Of a DNA stretch of 64,000 nt, positions 1 to 7,575 are shown one piece after another (the stretch's first letter is position 1; each line of letters starts with the position of its first letter). Below the pieces are notes generated by a model. That model worked only from the letters and a program-made list of their open reading frames with translations, had not been told where the DNA came from and ran no database searches. The stretch is from Actinoplanes sp. TBRC 11911 (GTDB lineage Bacteria; Actinomycetota; Actinomycetes; Mycobacteriales; Micromonosporaceae): assembly GCF_012933445.1 (NCBI RefSeq), contig NZ_JABBNC010000023.1, forward strand, positions 92,049 to 156,048, written 5' to 3'. A program made the position numbers and the translations under genes.

Positions 1-1353
1 ATCCAGCGGGATTTCGGGATCAGCCTGCAGTCCCTGGAGTGGATCGTCAGCGCGTACCTGCTGGCCTTCGCCAGCCTGTTGCTGGTCGGCGGCCGCCTGG
101 GCGACGTGCTGGGCCTGCGTCGGGCGTTCCTGGCCGGCCTGGTGCTGTTCACCATCGCCTCCGTCGCCGCCGGTGTCGCACCGAACGAGACCGTCCTGAT
201 CGCCGCGCGGGTCCTGCAGGGCGTCGGCGGCGCGCTGATCACCCCGGCCGGCCTCGCGCTGCTCATCGAGTTGTTCCCCGACCCGCGCGAACGCGCCACC
301 GCGATCGGCATCTGGGGCGCGATCGGCGCCGTCCCGGTCGCTCTCGGCCCGGTCCTGGGCGGAGTGCTCAGCCAGTACGCCTCGTGGAACTGGATCTTCC
401 TGGTCAACGCTCCGGTCGGCGTGTTCGCGGTGGTCCTGTCCGCGGTAAGCATGCCGCGCTCGCAGCGTCACCGGTCCTCGGGCATGGACCTGCCCGGTCT
501 CGTCGTGTCCGCGCTCGGGCTGCTCGCGATCACCTACGCGTTGATCGAAGGGGAGGCACGCGGCTGGTCCTCGCCGCTCATCGTGGGCTCGTTCGTCGTC
601 GCGGTGCTGGCCGCCTCCGCGTTCCTGCTCATCGAGGCGAAGTCGCGGAACCCGATGATCGACCTCGGCGTCTTCCGGCTGCGGGTGTTCAGCGGCGGCA
701 TCGTCGGTGTCGGGCTGTGGGCGTTCGGGATCTACGGGGCGGTCTTCTACCTGGGGCTCTATCTCCAGAACGGACTCCACTTCTCGCCCACCCTGGCCGG
801 TACCGCCTTCATCCCGATGGCGGCGCTGATGACCGTGGCCGCGAGCCTGGCGCCGAAGATCGCCCTACGCTTCGGCAACGACCGCACCCTCGCGACCGCC
901 CTCGCCCTGATCGCGATCTCGGTCGCCTGGCTCGGCTTCTACGGCGCCGGCACCTCGTGGCTCGACCTGCAACCCGCCTATCTCCTGTACGCCATCGGGG
1001 CGGGCGCGTTCGTTCCGATCAACAGCGTGGTCGTCGCGGCCGTCCCGCCCGGGCGTAACGGTGTCGCCTCCGGCACGCTGAACGTGTCGATCCAGGTCAG
1101 CGGCCTGCTCGGCGTCGCGATCCTGGGCGCCGTGCTGTCCGCCGGCTCGAACGCCGCGACCGGCAGCGAGGCGCACCGGTTCATCGCCGGCTACCAGGTC
1201 GCGATGTGGGTCGGCGGCATCGTCGTCGCGCTCGGGGTGCCGCTGCTGGCGTGGGCGCTGCGGTCGGTGCGGCACGTCAATCCCGAGGAGGAGCCGGCGG
1301 ACGCCGCAGCGATCGAGCATGACGCTCCGCTGCCCGCGCCCGAGCGTGCGTGA
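1..1353 (+). CDS. MFS drug-exporter-like transporter, 5' truncated
   Basis: Membrane antiporter of the major facilitator superfamily, most like the DHA2 (14-helix, EmrB/QacA) drug:proton branch. The frame is open from base 1, so the start codon and the first helix lie outside the window; 450 codons are visible. An MFS motif-A-like loop (GGRLGDVLGLRR, about visible residues 30-41) follows the first visible helix, and many hydrophobic helices of about 20 residues follow, ending in an acidic cytoplasmic tail (EEEPADAA). The last 77 bases overlap the 3' end of the convergent esterase gene, so the two transcripts are antisense at their ends. Substrate cannot be read from the sequence. Family call is firm, drug specificity is inference. 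Confidence 0.9.
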   Translation: MQRDFGISLQSLEWIVSAYLLAFASLLLVGGRLGDVLGLRRAFLAGLVLFTIASVAAGVAPNETVLIAARVLQGVGGALITPAGLALLIELFPDPRERATAIGIWGAIGAVPVALGPVLGGVLSQYASWNWIFLVNAPVGVFAVVLSAVSMPRSQRHRSSGMDLPGLVVSALGLLAITYALIEGEARGWSSPLIVGSFVVAVLAASAFLLIEAKSRNPMIDLGVFRLRVFSGGIVGVGLWAFGIYGAVFYLGLYLQNGLHFSPTLAGTAFIPMAALMTVAASLAPKIALRFGNDRTLATALALIAISVAWLGFYGAGTSWLDLQPAYLLYAIGAGAFVPINSVVVAAVPPGRNGVASGTLNVSIQVSGLLGVAILGAVLSAGSNAATGSEAHRFIAGYQVAMWVGGIVVALGVPLLAWALRSVRHVNPEEEPADAAAIEHDAPLPAPERA

Positions 1354-2848
1354 CCAGCGCGTCGATCTCGTCGAGCAGCTGCGGGCCCGGGCTGACGATG
1401 CTCGCCCAGCCGTAGAGCGCGTATCCCGGATGCGGCATCAACCGGTCGGCGCGGGCGAAGTCGTATTCGGCCCGATGCTTGTCGAACTCCTTCGGGGGGA
1501 AGCCGAAGCGTCGCTCGAACTCGGTACGGCCCAGCTCGACGTTGAGCCGGAAGACGCCGGGCCGGTCGAGCAGGGAATCCTCGTCGAAGCCGGGGACGTC
1601 GTGCTCCACGATGGTCGCGAACGGTTGGCGGCGGTCCGGGCCTACGTAGAAGAAGCGGTCGCCCCAGGCGCCCTCGGGAGCGCCGTTGTCAATGCTCGCG
1701 ATCAGCTCGTCGACGTCGGGGTGGGAGCGGATCAGCGTCGCGACGGTCGCGGGGGTTAGGCCGGTGTTTATGTGCAGGACCGCGTCGGCATGGTTGAGGG
1801 TCTCGGCGTCCAACGGGAAGTAGCCGGGGGTGGCGGGCCTCGGGGTTGCTGTTGGTGCGTTTGTTGCGCTGCTCAGCCCGTACGGGAGTTGGTCCTCGAT
1901 CGTGTTTGGGGGTGCGGGCGGGATGTCCAGGGTGGGGCTCGCGCCGAGGCTGCCGAGGATGACGACGTATCGGTCGGCGAGGTGCTCGCTGACTGCGGCG
2001 CCGGCGCTTGGCCATTCGAGGTCCATGCCGGCCAGCGTCCATTTGCTTGGGTTGCGTTGAATGTGTCGGTTGTGGGCGAAGAGGAGGGTTGGCCCTCGGT
2101 CGGATTCCCGGCGTCGGATCGCCATCAGGTTGCGGGCCATGGTTGCGTCGCGTTCGGCCAGGAGGCGGGAGGTGCGTGCGGCCTGCGGGAGGGGCTCCGC
2201 GGCCAGTGCGTGGTAGCGGAGAAGGTCGATGGCGGTGGCGAGGTTGATTCGGGCGCGATGCCGTTCGGCGGTATCGCCGGCTTCGGCGAGGCTCGCCATC
2301 ATCTCGTCGGCGATCTCGCGTAGGCGGTCGGCTTGCGGCGTGCGGCCGATCGACCTTCGGTAGTCCATCAGCGCGGCGGTGTCGGCCCAGCGGTCGTCCG
2401 GGCCGAGCAGCGTGTCGATCTGCGCCCATCGGGCTTGGCCGTGCTTGAGGAAATCGTGCGCATATTTCAGATATGGGCGAGGGCTTGGTGCGGTCGTCAT
2501 CTCGTACGGGCCGTCGAAGCCGTAGAACGTCAGCCGATCGCCCGGATGTGCCGCGTTGTAGTCGCGCATGAAGACCATCAGGTCGCGCGTGGACGGCAAC
2601 TCTCCCAGGCCGTGCGAGAACGCGCCATCGAGCGACACGTCCGCACCACGCACGTACGTGTCGGCGGTCAGCCCGGCCACCCGGTCGGATTCCAGCGCGA
2701 TCGACCGGAAGCCACGCTCCACCAGCGCCTCGAACAGGTCGTTACGCAACTGCGGAAAGGCCGGCTCGCCGTGCGTCGGCTCACCCAGGGCGAGCAGGCC
2801 GGGCTTCATGGCGTACGCGTCCAGGAAGGCACCGATATCGAAGGTCAT
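1277..2848 (-). CDS. Erythromycin esterase family protein
   Basis: 523-residue member of the erythromycin esterase (Ere) / succinoglycan-biosynthesis hydrolase family. Near the N-terminus is GEPTHGEP (residues 22-29), the His/Glu metal-or-water-activating motif of the family, and FAHNRHIQ (about residue 258) matches the second conserved AHNxH motif. True Ere enzymes open macrolide lactones, but most chromosomal actinomycete homologues have no proven substrate, so resistance is not claimed. The start is the ATG at 2848, leaving 58 bp to the divergent MerR gene at 2907, which suggests that regulator controls it. The C-terminal 77 bp overlap the convergent MFS gene; the MFS/esterase/MerR arrangement could be a drug-response locus (inference). 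Confidence 0.85.
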   Translation of the reverse strand: MTFDIGAFLDAYAMKPGLLALGEPTHGEPAFPQLRNDLFEALVERGFRSIALESDRVAGLTADTYVRGADVSLDGAFSHGLGELPSTRDLMVFMRDYNAAHPGDRLTFYGFDGPYEMTTAPSPRPYLKYAHDFLKHGQARWAQIDTLLGPDDRWADTAALMDYRRSIGRTPQADRLREIADEMMASLAEAGDTAERHRARINLATAIDLLRYHALAAEPLPQAARTSRLLAERDATMARNLMAIRRRESDRGPTLLFAHNRHIQRNPSKWTLAGMDLEWPSAGAAVSEHLADRYVVILGSLGASPTLDIPPAPPNTIEDQLPYGLSSATNAPTATPRPATPGYFPLDAETLNHADAVLHINTGLTPATVATLIRSHPDVDELIASIDNGAPEGAWGDRFFYVGPDRRQPFATIVEHDVPGFDEDSLLDRPGVFRLNVELGRTEFERRFGFPPKEFDKHRAEYDFARADRLMPHPGYALYGWASIVSPGPQLLDEIDALVTHARARAAERHARSLRRPPAPPRD

Positions 2849-2906
2849 AGACTAGACCGTATCGTTGAACCGCCCATGGAGACTTTACCCGGAGGGCTCT
2901 CGGGAA

Positions 2907-3734
2907 ATGACCGCTCAAGCCTCAAACCGCAGGCCGGTCGACTTGGCGCGGGAGCACGGCCTCTCCGCGCAGGCCGTGCGGAACTACGAAAGCGACGGCG
3001 TGCTCCCACCCGCGGAACGCAGCGCCTCCGGTTACCGCCGGTATACCGAGGTCCATGCCGCCGCCCTTCGCGCGTACCTGGCCTTGATCTCGGCACACGG
3101 TTACGCGACCAGCGGAACCATCATGCGCGCGGTCAACGACGGCGCGCTGGACGTGGCGCTGCAGGCCCTCGACGCCAGCCACGAGCAGCTGTCCCGCGAC
3201 CGGCAAACGCTGGACGCGGTCTCGGCCGCGATCGAAGAGCTGACCGGCGACGCCCCGATCCCGGCCGGCGCGGCCGGCACTCCTGGCGCGGCCGGCACTC
3301 CTGGCGCGCCGCGCGGCATGGCCCGCGGCCTTGGCGCGCCCGGCGGGGCGTTGCCGATCAGTGCGCTCGCGCATCGGCTGCGGCTGAAGCCCGCGACACT
3401 ACGCAAATGGGAGCGGGCCGGAATTCTGACCCCGGTAAGGGATCCCGTCACGCATTACCGGGTCTACTCATCCGACGACGTACGCGACGCCGACCTCGCC
3501 CATCTGCTGCGGCGCGGCGGTTATCCGCTGGCCCACATCGCGACCGTGCTCAGGCATGTGCGGGAGGCGGGCGGGGCGAACGCTCTCGCCGATTCCCTGC
3601 ACGACTGGCGCGAACGGTTGACCGCTCGCGGGCGGGCAATGCTCACCGCCGCGGCCCGGCTGGACGAATACCTGAACGTCTCGCCCAGGGCGGCGGGGTG
3701 CGGGCGACCACGCACCCCGCCGCCAGTCGGCTGA
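2907..3734 (+). CDS. MerR-type regulator with two winged-helix domains
   Basis: 275-residue DNA-binding regulator with two MerR-like domains in tandem. Domain one spans about residues 9-75 (QAVRNYESDGVLPP then SGYRRYTE wing) and domain two about 149-215 (LKPATLRKWERAGILTP then THYRVYSSDDV wing). Between them is a helix plus a Gly/Ala/Pro linker with a duplicated GAAGTP unit. This resembles the TioE type of double-MerR proteins. No C-terminal drug-binding domain or Cys cluster is evident. The start is the ATG at 2907 with GGAGGG eleven bases upstream; an earlier in-frame start at 2865 would read through the ribosome binding site. It is divergent from the erythromycin-esterase-family gene. Confidence 0.87.
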   Translation: MTAQASNRRPVDLAREHGLSAQAVRNYESDGVLPPAERSASGYRRYTEVHAAALRAYLALISAHGYATSGTIMRAVNDGALDVALQALDASHEQLSRDRQTLDAVSAAIEELTGDAPIPAGAAGTPGAAGTPGAPRGMARGLGAPGGALPISALAHRLRLKPATLRKWERAGILTPVRDPVTHYRVYSSDDVRDADLAHLLRRGGYPLAHIATVLRHVREAGGANALADSLHDWRERLTARGRAMLTAAARLDEYLNVSPRAAGCGRPRTPPPVG

Positions 3735-3749
3735 CTCTCCCCCAAGAAG

Positions 3750-4586
3750 TCAGCCGCGCAGGAAGGCGAGTAGCTCCGCGTTGAAGATGTCGGCATGCGT
3801 CACGTTGAACCCGTGCGGCGCGTCCGGCACCACCACCAGCTTGGCATCGGTGACGATCTCGGCGGTCCGCCGCCCGCTGGCCTCGAACGGCACGATGGCG
3901 TCGGAGTCACCGTGAATGACCAGCGTCGGAATGGAGAACTGCCGAAGATCTTCGCGGAAGTCGGTCTTCGTGTAGGCGGTCGTCAGCTCGAGCGTGCCCT
4001 GCGGCGACCCGAACGCGGCGATCTGCGAGTTGTAGGCCTGCTGCTGCGGGCTCACCAGGTCGGTGCGTCCCTTGACCGAGAAGAAGTTCGTCACGAACCC
4101 GTCCACGAACGCGGCCCGGTCCTGCCGGATGCTCTCGTGGAACGACGTCAGCAGCGCCTCGTCGATCGCACCTTCCGGATTTTCGTCCGTCTTGTACAGG
4201 TACGGCGGGACCGCGGCCGCGAACACGGCCTTGGTGACCCGGTCGACGCCGTAGCGACTCACATACCGCGCCACCTCACCGCCGCCCATCGAGAACCCGA
4301 CCAGCGTCACGTCGTGCAGGTCGAGGTGCTCGAGGACGCGGTTCAGGTCGGCCGCGAGGGTGTCGTAGTCGTACCCGCCGTACGGCTGCGAGGAGTTACC
4401 GAAACCCCGTCGGTCATATGTGATGACCCGGTAACCGTCCTCAATTAACGCCGGAACCTGACGCTCCCACGAACGACCGGACAACGGCCATCCGTGGATG
4501 AGGACAACCGGCGTACCGGCGCCGAAGTCCTCGTAGTAAAGCTCAATCGGGGAGCCGTTCTCTTCCCCGACAGTCAGCTTTGGCAT
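3750..4586 (-). CDS. Alpha/beta hydrolase, cofactor-free haloperoxidase type
   Basis: 278-residue alpha/beta-hydrolase closely resembling non-heme chloroperoxidases/arylesterases. Catalytic triad visible: Ser99 in GFSMGG, Asp229 in HGDSDAIVP, His258 in APHGF; oxyanion-hole HGWP at residues 31-34. Family members hydrolyse esters and can form peracids; the physiological substrate is unknown. It ends 15 bp after the convergent MerR gene. Start ATG at 4586 follows a GAAAGGG ribosome binding site. About 150 bp of non-coding DNA lie upstream. No signal peptide, so cytoplasmic. Confidence 0.9.
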   Translation of the reverse strand: MPKLTVGEENGSPIELYYEDFGAGTPVVLIHGWPLSGRSWERQVPALIEDGYRVITYDRRGFGNSSQPYGGYDYDTLAADLNRVLEHLDLHDVTLVGFSMGGGEVARYVSRYGVDRVTKAVFAAAVPPYLYKTDENPEGAIDEALLTSFHESIRQDRAAFVDGFVTNFFSVKGRTDLVSPQQQAYNSQIAAFGSPQGTLELTTAYTKTDFREDLRQFSIPTLVIHGDSDAIVPFEASGRRTAEIVTDAKLVVVPDAPHGFNVTHADIFNAELLAFLRG

Positions 4587-4739
4587 CTGCGTTCTCGCCC
4601 TTTCATCGTGGAGTTCTGCAGGAGATCCTCACCAGGGGACGGGCTCGTTAGCATCAGTCAGGTGACGTGCACCGGGGGACGGCTTGATCAATAGTGCCAC
4701 TACGCTGGGGAGCCTAATGGTGGTCCGGATCACAAGTTA

Positions 4740-5099
4740 TTAGCCCATGGCGCTCGCCGCCAACGCTCTGGCCTCGGCCCGCAACTGCGCCGCCCGATCC
4801 GTGTGGCCGGCCCTCTCGTATTCCACTGCCGCCGCCTCCCGCTCCGCCATCTCGGCCCGGACGATCCGCTCCACGTCCGCCTCGCTCAGCACCCGTCTTT
4901 CGGCCTCCGCCGCGCCCGCCCCGATCGGTGTCTGCTCGATGGCCAGACCTTGCCGGACGCCGTCATCCACCGCGACGGCCTCGGCGTTGTCGATGGCCGA
5001 GAGCGTCGCCCGCAGCGCGGACACCGCCGCTCGATCGCGCGATTTCATCGCCGCCGGTAACGCTTCTCGGAGTCTCTGTCGCAGTGGGGTCTCGTTCAT
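4740..5099 (-). CDS. GatB/YqeY domain protein
   Basis: 119-residue small helical protein of the YqeY family, whose fold resembles the tRNA-binding tail of GatB amidotransferase. Seen: N-terminal LRQRLREALPAAMKSRD and AVSALRATLSAIDNAEA helices, then a central SEADVERIVRAEMAEREAAAVEYERAG segment typical of the family. It is shorter than canonical YqeY (about 150 aa), as in many actinobacterial versions. Molecular role is not established; an accessory tRNA or amidotransferase function is only inferred. It stands alone on the minus strand; 74 bp on lies a DnaA-box-like TGTGGATAA. Confidence 0.8.
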   Translation of the reverse strand: MNETPLRQRLREALPAAMKSRDRAAVSALRATLSAIDNAEAVAVDDGVRQGLAIEQTPIGAGAAEAERRVLSEADVERIVRAEMAEREAAAVEYERAGHTDRAAQLRAEARALAASAMG

Positions 5100-5144
5100 G
5101 CGGAGAAGTTAGCCCGGCGGCGACTCGGGCGTCATGCCGATTTG

Positions 5145-5160
5145 CCGGCCTGTGGATAAC
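5145..5160 (+). promoter_or_regulatory. DnaA-box-like site
   Basis: CCGGCCTGTGGATAAC contains TGTGGATAA, the exact complement of the DnaA box TTATCCACA, with the same CCGGCC flank found twice at 34234-34266. It lies in the gap between yqeY and the Rpf gene. A lone box may titrate DnaA or be fortuitous. Confidence 0.4.
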
Positions 5161-5189
5161 TCGCCGGGGGCGGGTTCGAAGGCGTGAGT

Positions 5190-5223
5190 GGGGCCGCCGC
5201 GAGCGGACGACCGCGGCGGCCCC
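5190..5223 (-). terminator. Hairpin terminator after the Rpf/LysM gene
   Basis: A perfect 12-bp G/C stem (GGGGCCGCCGCG / CGCGGCGGCCCC) with a 10-base loop begins 5 bp past the stop codon at 5229. No U-tract follows, which is usual for high-GC actinomycete terminators. Confidence 0.65.
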
Positions 5224-5228
5224 GGGCC

Positions 5229-5771
5229 TCAGAGCCTGATGCGCTGGCCGGGATAGATCTGATGTGGATTGTGGACGGTCGCCCGGTTCAGGCGGTAAAG
5301 CGCATGCCATCCGCCCCTGACGTGCCACCTCTTCGCGATCCGGTTGAGCGTGTCACCGCTGCGGATGACGTAGGTTGCGCCGGCCCGTCGGGTGTTCGGT
5401 TTCCGGGCCGTTGTCCGGTGGTTCGTCACCTTGTGGCGCTTCGCGTGATGCGCCCTCTTGCCGCACGTGGGCCACGCGCCCAATCCCTGCCGCCGCAGCA
5501 CTTTCTCGGCGACGCTGATCTGCTCGGCACGGGTGGCCCGGTTGGCCGTTCGCGCATACTTGCCGCCGCCGTGCGCCCGCCACGTCCCCCGGCTGAACTG
5601 GAGCCCACCGTAATAGCCGTTGCCGGTGTTGGCTCCCCAGTTCCCGTTCGACTCGCAGTGCGCGATCGCGTCCCAGTTCACGTCTGCTTCCGCCGGTGCC
5701 GCCGGAGCGAGCAACGCGAAAGCGCTCACCAGCCCGACGGCCAGCCGGGCGTTCTTCTTCATTTGTGCCAT
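5229..5771 (-). CDS. Rpf-type transglycosylase with LysM domain
   Basis: 180-residue secreted cell-wall enzyme. Signal peptide at residues 1-29 (KKN... hydrophobic core, AEA end), then a resuscitation-promoting-factor / lysozyme-like domain (about 30-105) with WDAIAHCESNGNW, where Glu40 is the expected catalytic acid, and NTGNGYYGGLQF. Cys39 and Cys103 can form the family disulfide. A basic linker leads to a C-terminal LysM peptidoglycan-binding domain (about 133-180, YVIRSGDTLNRIAKRWHV). Rpf enzymes cleave peptidoglycan during growth resumption and spore germination. Start at 5771 has GGAGG ten bases upstream; Met4 is an alternative. It sits directly behind a c-di-AMP riboswitch, as many actinobacterial rpf genes do. 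Confidence 0.93.
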   Translation of the reverse strand: MAQMKKNARLAVGLVSAFALLAPAAPAEADVNWDAIAHCESNGNWGANTGNGYYGGLQFSRGTWRAHGGGKYARTANRATRAEQISVAEKVLRRQGLGAWPTCGKRAHHAKRHKVTNHRTTARKPNTRRAGATYVIRSGDTLNRIAKRWHVRGGWHALYRLNRATVHNPHQIYPGQRIRL

Positions 5772-5783
5772 GAGCTTGAAACC

Positions 5784-5940
5784 TCCACGCCTGCGAGGTC
5801 AGCTGTCGGGTTCGGGCCGAGGAGCCCGGCCGCCGGTGGCGGCTTCACCCCGAGACATGCGTGGCACGCCGTGGAACTTGGGTCCCCCGCTCCCAGGCCT
5901 TGAGTTCGAGTTCCGCGCGGCGGCGGCTGGGATTCGGCGT
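5784..5940 (-). promoter_or_regulatory. c-di-AMP riboswitch (ydaO-yuaA class)
   Basis: The RNA strand upstream of the Rpf gene carries the conserved blocks of the ydaO/yuaA aptamer: GGGGGACCCAAGTTCC, then GGGGTGAAGCCGCC with a stem-loop (GCCGCCACCGGCGGC), then CCCGAACCCGACAGCTGACC and TCGCAGGCG, ending a few bases before the GGAGG of the gene. Order and spacing match the actinobacterial examples that repress rpf genes when c-di-AMP is high. End points are approximate; the aptamer class is recognised by eye. Confidence 0.8.
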
Positions 5941-6018
5941 TCCGCCCGCGGTGCCCGTCTTCACGGGTCGGGGCCGACGCTAATCACGATCGAGGCGGCC
6001 CACGTGCGAGAACGATAA

Positions 6019-6034
6019 ATTACTCATGGGTAAT
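6019..6034 (+). promoter_or_regulatory. Operator-like palindrome ATTACTCATGGGTAAT
   Basis: 16-bp inverted repeat with one mismatch (ideal ATTACTCATGAGTAAT), 34 bp before the start of the saccharopine-dehydrogenase-like gene, where a repressor could block the promoter. The half-site ATTACTCATG recurs at 9279-9296 before the membrane-protein/TetR operon, suggesting a common regulator. Confidence 0.5.
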
Positions 6035-6068
6035 GCTGGAAGCTTACTTTGCGGCACAATCGACTGTC

Positions 6069-7307
6069 ATGAGCCAACCTGACCGCGATCATGACATCGT
6101 CGTGTACGGCGCCACCGGCTTCGTCGGCGTGCTTGTCGCCCAATATCTGGCCGCCCATGCGCCGAAAGGCACGAACATCGCGCTGGCCGGGCGCTCGGGC
6201 GCGAAACTGGCCGCGGTCCGGGACCGGCTCGGGGTCGACTGGCCGATCGTGGTCGCGGACGCCTCCGACACGGTCGCGCTCAATCGGCTCGCCGTCTCGA
6301 CGCGCGTCGTGGTGACCACCGTCGGGCCGTACGTGAGGTATGGCGAGCACCTCGTGCACTCGTGCGCAGCGGCCGGCACCGACTATGTCGATCTGACCGG
6401 TGAGGTGGTCTTCGCGCGGCGGAGCATCGACGCGAACGACGAGCTCGCGCGCCGGACCGGGGCGCGGATCGTGCACTCGTGCGGCTTCGACTCGATCCCG
6501 TCCGATCTGGGCGTGCACGTGCTGTACGACGCGGTGATCGCGGACGGGGCCGGCGAGCTCGCCGACACCTCGATGGTGGTGACCGGGCTGCGTGGCGCGG
6601 CCAGCGGCGGCACCATCGACTCGATCCGCAGCCAGCTCGACGTCGTGAACGACGATCGCGTGCTGCGGCGGATGGCAGCCAGCCCGTACTCGTTGACTCC
6701 GGATCGCGCCGCTGAACCGGATCTCGGCCGGCAGAGCGACATGGCCACCGTTCGCGGCGACGTCGTCGACCCGTCGTTACGGGGCACGCTGGCGCCGTTC
6801 TTCATGGCGTCGTACAACACGCGGGTGGTGCGGCGCAGCAACGCGTTACGCGGATGGGCGTACGGACGAAGCTTCCGTTATCGCGAGCTGATGAGTGCCG
6901 GCACGTCTGCGCTTTCGCCGGTCGTCGCCAACGGCATCAAGGCCGGCATCGGGGCTCTCTTCGTCGGGCTCACCCTGCCACCGACGCGGTTCGTGCTGGA
7001 CCGCGTGCTGCCGAAGCCGGGCCAAGGGCCGAGTGAGCGGATCCGCAGCGCCGGGCACTACACCTTCGATTTCTTCGCCACCACCGCCAAGGGTGAGCGG
7101 TATCGGGCGCGGGTCCGGCAGAAGGGCGATCCCGGATACGCGGCGACCGCCGTTCTGCTGGGGGAATCGGCCCTCACGCTGACGGCCGACCGTGACGAGC
7201 TGCCGCCCTCCGCCGGCGGCGTGCTGACCCCGGCCACGGCGCTCGGCGACCCGCTGGTGACCCGGTTGCGGGCGGCCGGGGTGGAGATCTCGGCACACCG
7301 GGCGTAG
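6069..7307 (+). CDS. Saccharopine-dehydrogenase-like / trans-acting enoyl reductase family protein
   Basis: 412-residue NAD(P)-binding oxidoreductase. The Rossmann motif VYGATGFVGVLVAQYLA lies at residues 13-29, followed by GRSGAKLAAVRDRLG, the pattern of the saccharopine-reductase / trans-enoyl-reductase family (for example Rv2449c-type proteins of mycobacteria, where relatives reduce lipid intermediates). A hydrophobic stretch near residues 280-310 suggests membrane contact. Substrate is unknown; lipid-related reduction is inference from family. I prefer the ATG at 6069 (MSQPDRDHD) over the in-frame ATG at 6033, because the latter falls within the operator palindrome and a CACAAT -10-like box sits 8 bases before 6069. 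Two TTA codons (6777, 6846). Confidence 0.85.
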   Translation: MSQPDRDHDIVVYGATGFVGVLVAQYLAAHAPKGTNIALAGRSGAKLAAVRDRLGVDWPIVVADASDTVALNRLAVSTRVVVTTVGPYVRYGEHLVHSCAAAGTDYVDLTGEVVFARRSIDANDELARRTGARIVHSCGFDSIPSDLGVHVLYDAVIADGAGELADTSMVVTGLRGAASGGTIDSIRSQLDVVNDDRVLRRMAASPYSLTPDRAAEPDLGRQSDMATVRGDVVDPSLRGTLAPFFMASYNTRVVRRSNALRGWAYGRSFRYRELMSAGTSALSPVVANGIKAGIGALFVGLTLPPTRFVLDRVLPKPGQGPSERIRSAGHYTFDFFATTAKGERYRARVRQKGDPGYAATAVLLGESALTLTADRDELPPSAGGVLTPATALGDPLVTRLRAAGVEISAHRA

Positions 7308-7575
7308 GCCGCCCCGCGTGTTCGGCCTGCGCCCGTGGCCTGCGTGACCGGGCTAGAGATCTTTCGCGCCTGAGGTCTCGGTGCTGATCGGCTTGTTACC
7401 GGCGCTGTCGGCCTTGCTGCTCGGCTCATCTGGTCGGGTCGGCTCTGTCGATGGCAGCCTGGGTCGTTTCGCAGCCTCGCGGCCGCGACCGTAACACGGC
7501 GGCTCGGGATGGGCATTGCCGCGCGCCGCCGACCGGGGTGCGCGCCAGGCAGCGTCAGGTAGCGCCAGTCAGTGC
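7308..7575. other. Intergenic DNA between convergent genes
   Basis: Between the end of the reductase gene and the dispersed repeat I see no credible gene, promoter or terminator. Composition is high-GC with several poor, mutually overlapping open frames that have no recognisable domain. Confidence 0.5.

Noticed and set aside
39..1058. Arg-rich open frame over the MFS gene
   Set aside because: Shadow frame with no domain, typical of high-GC third-position bias.
5145..5160. Replication origin
   Set aside because: A single DnaA-box-like site plus two at 34234-34266 is far below an origin cluster, and dnaA/dnaN/gyrB are absent.
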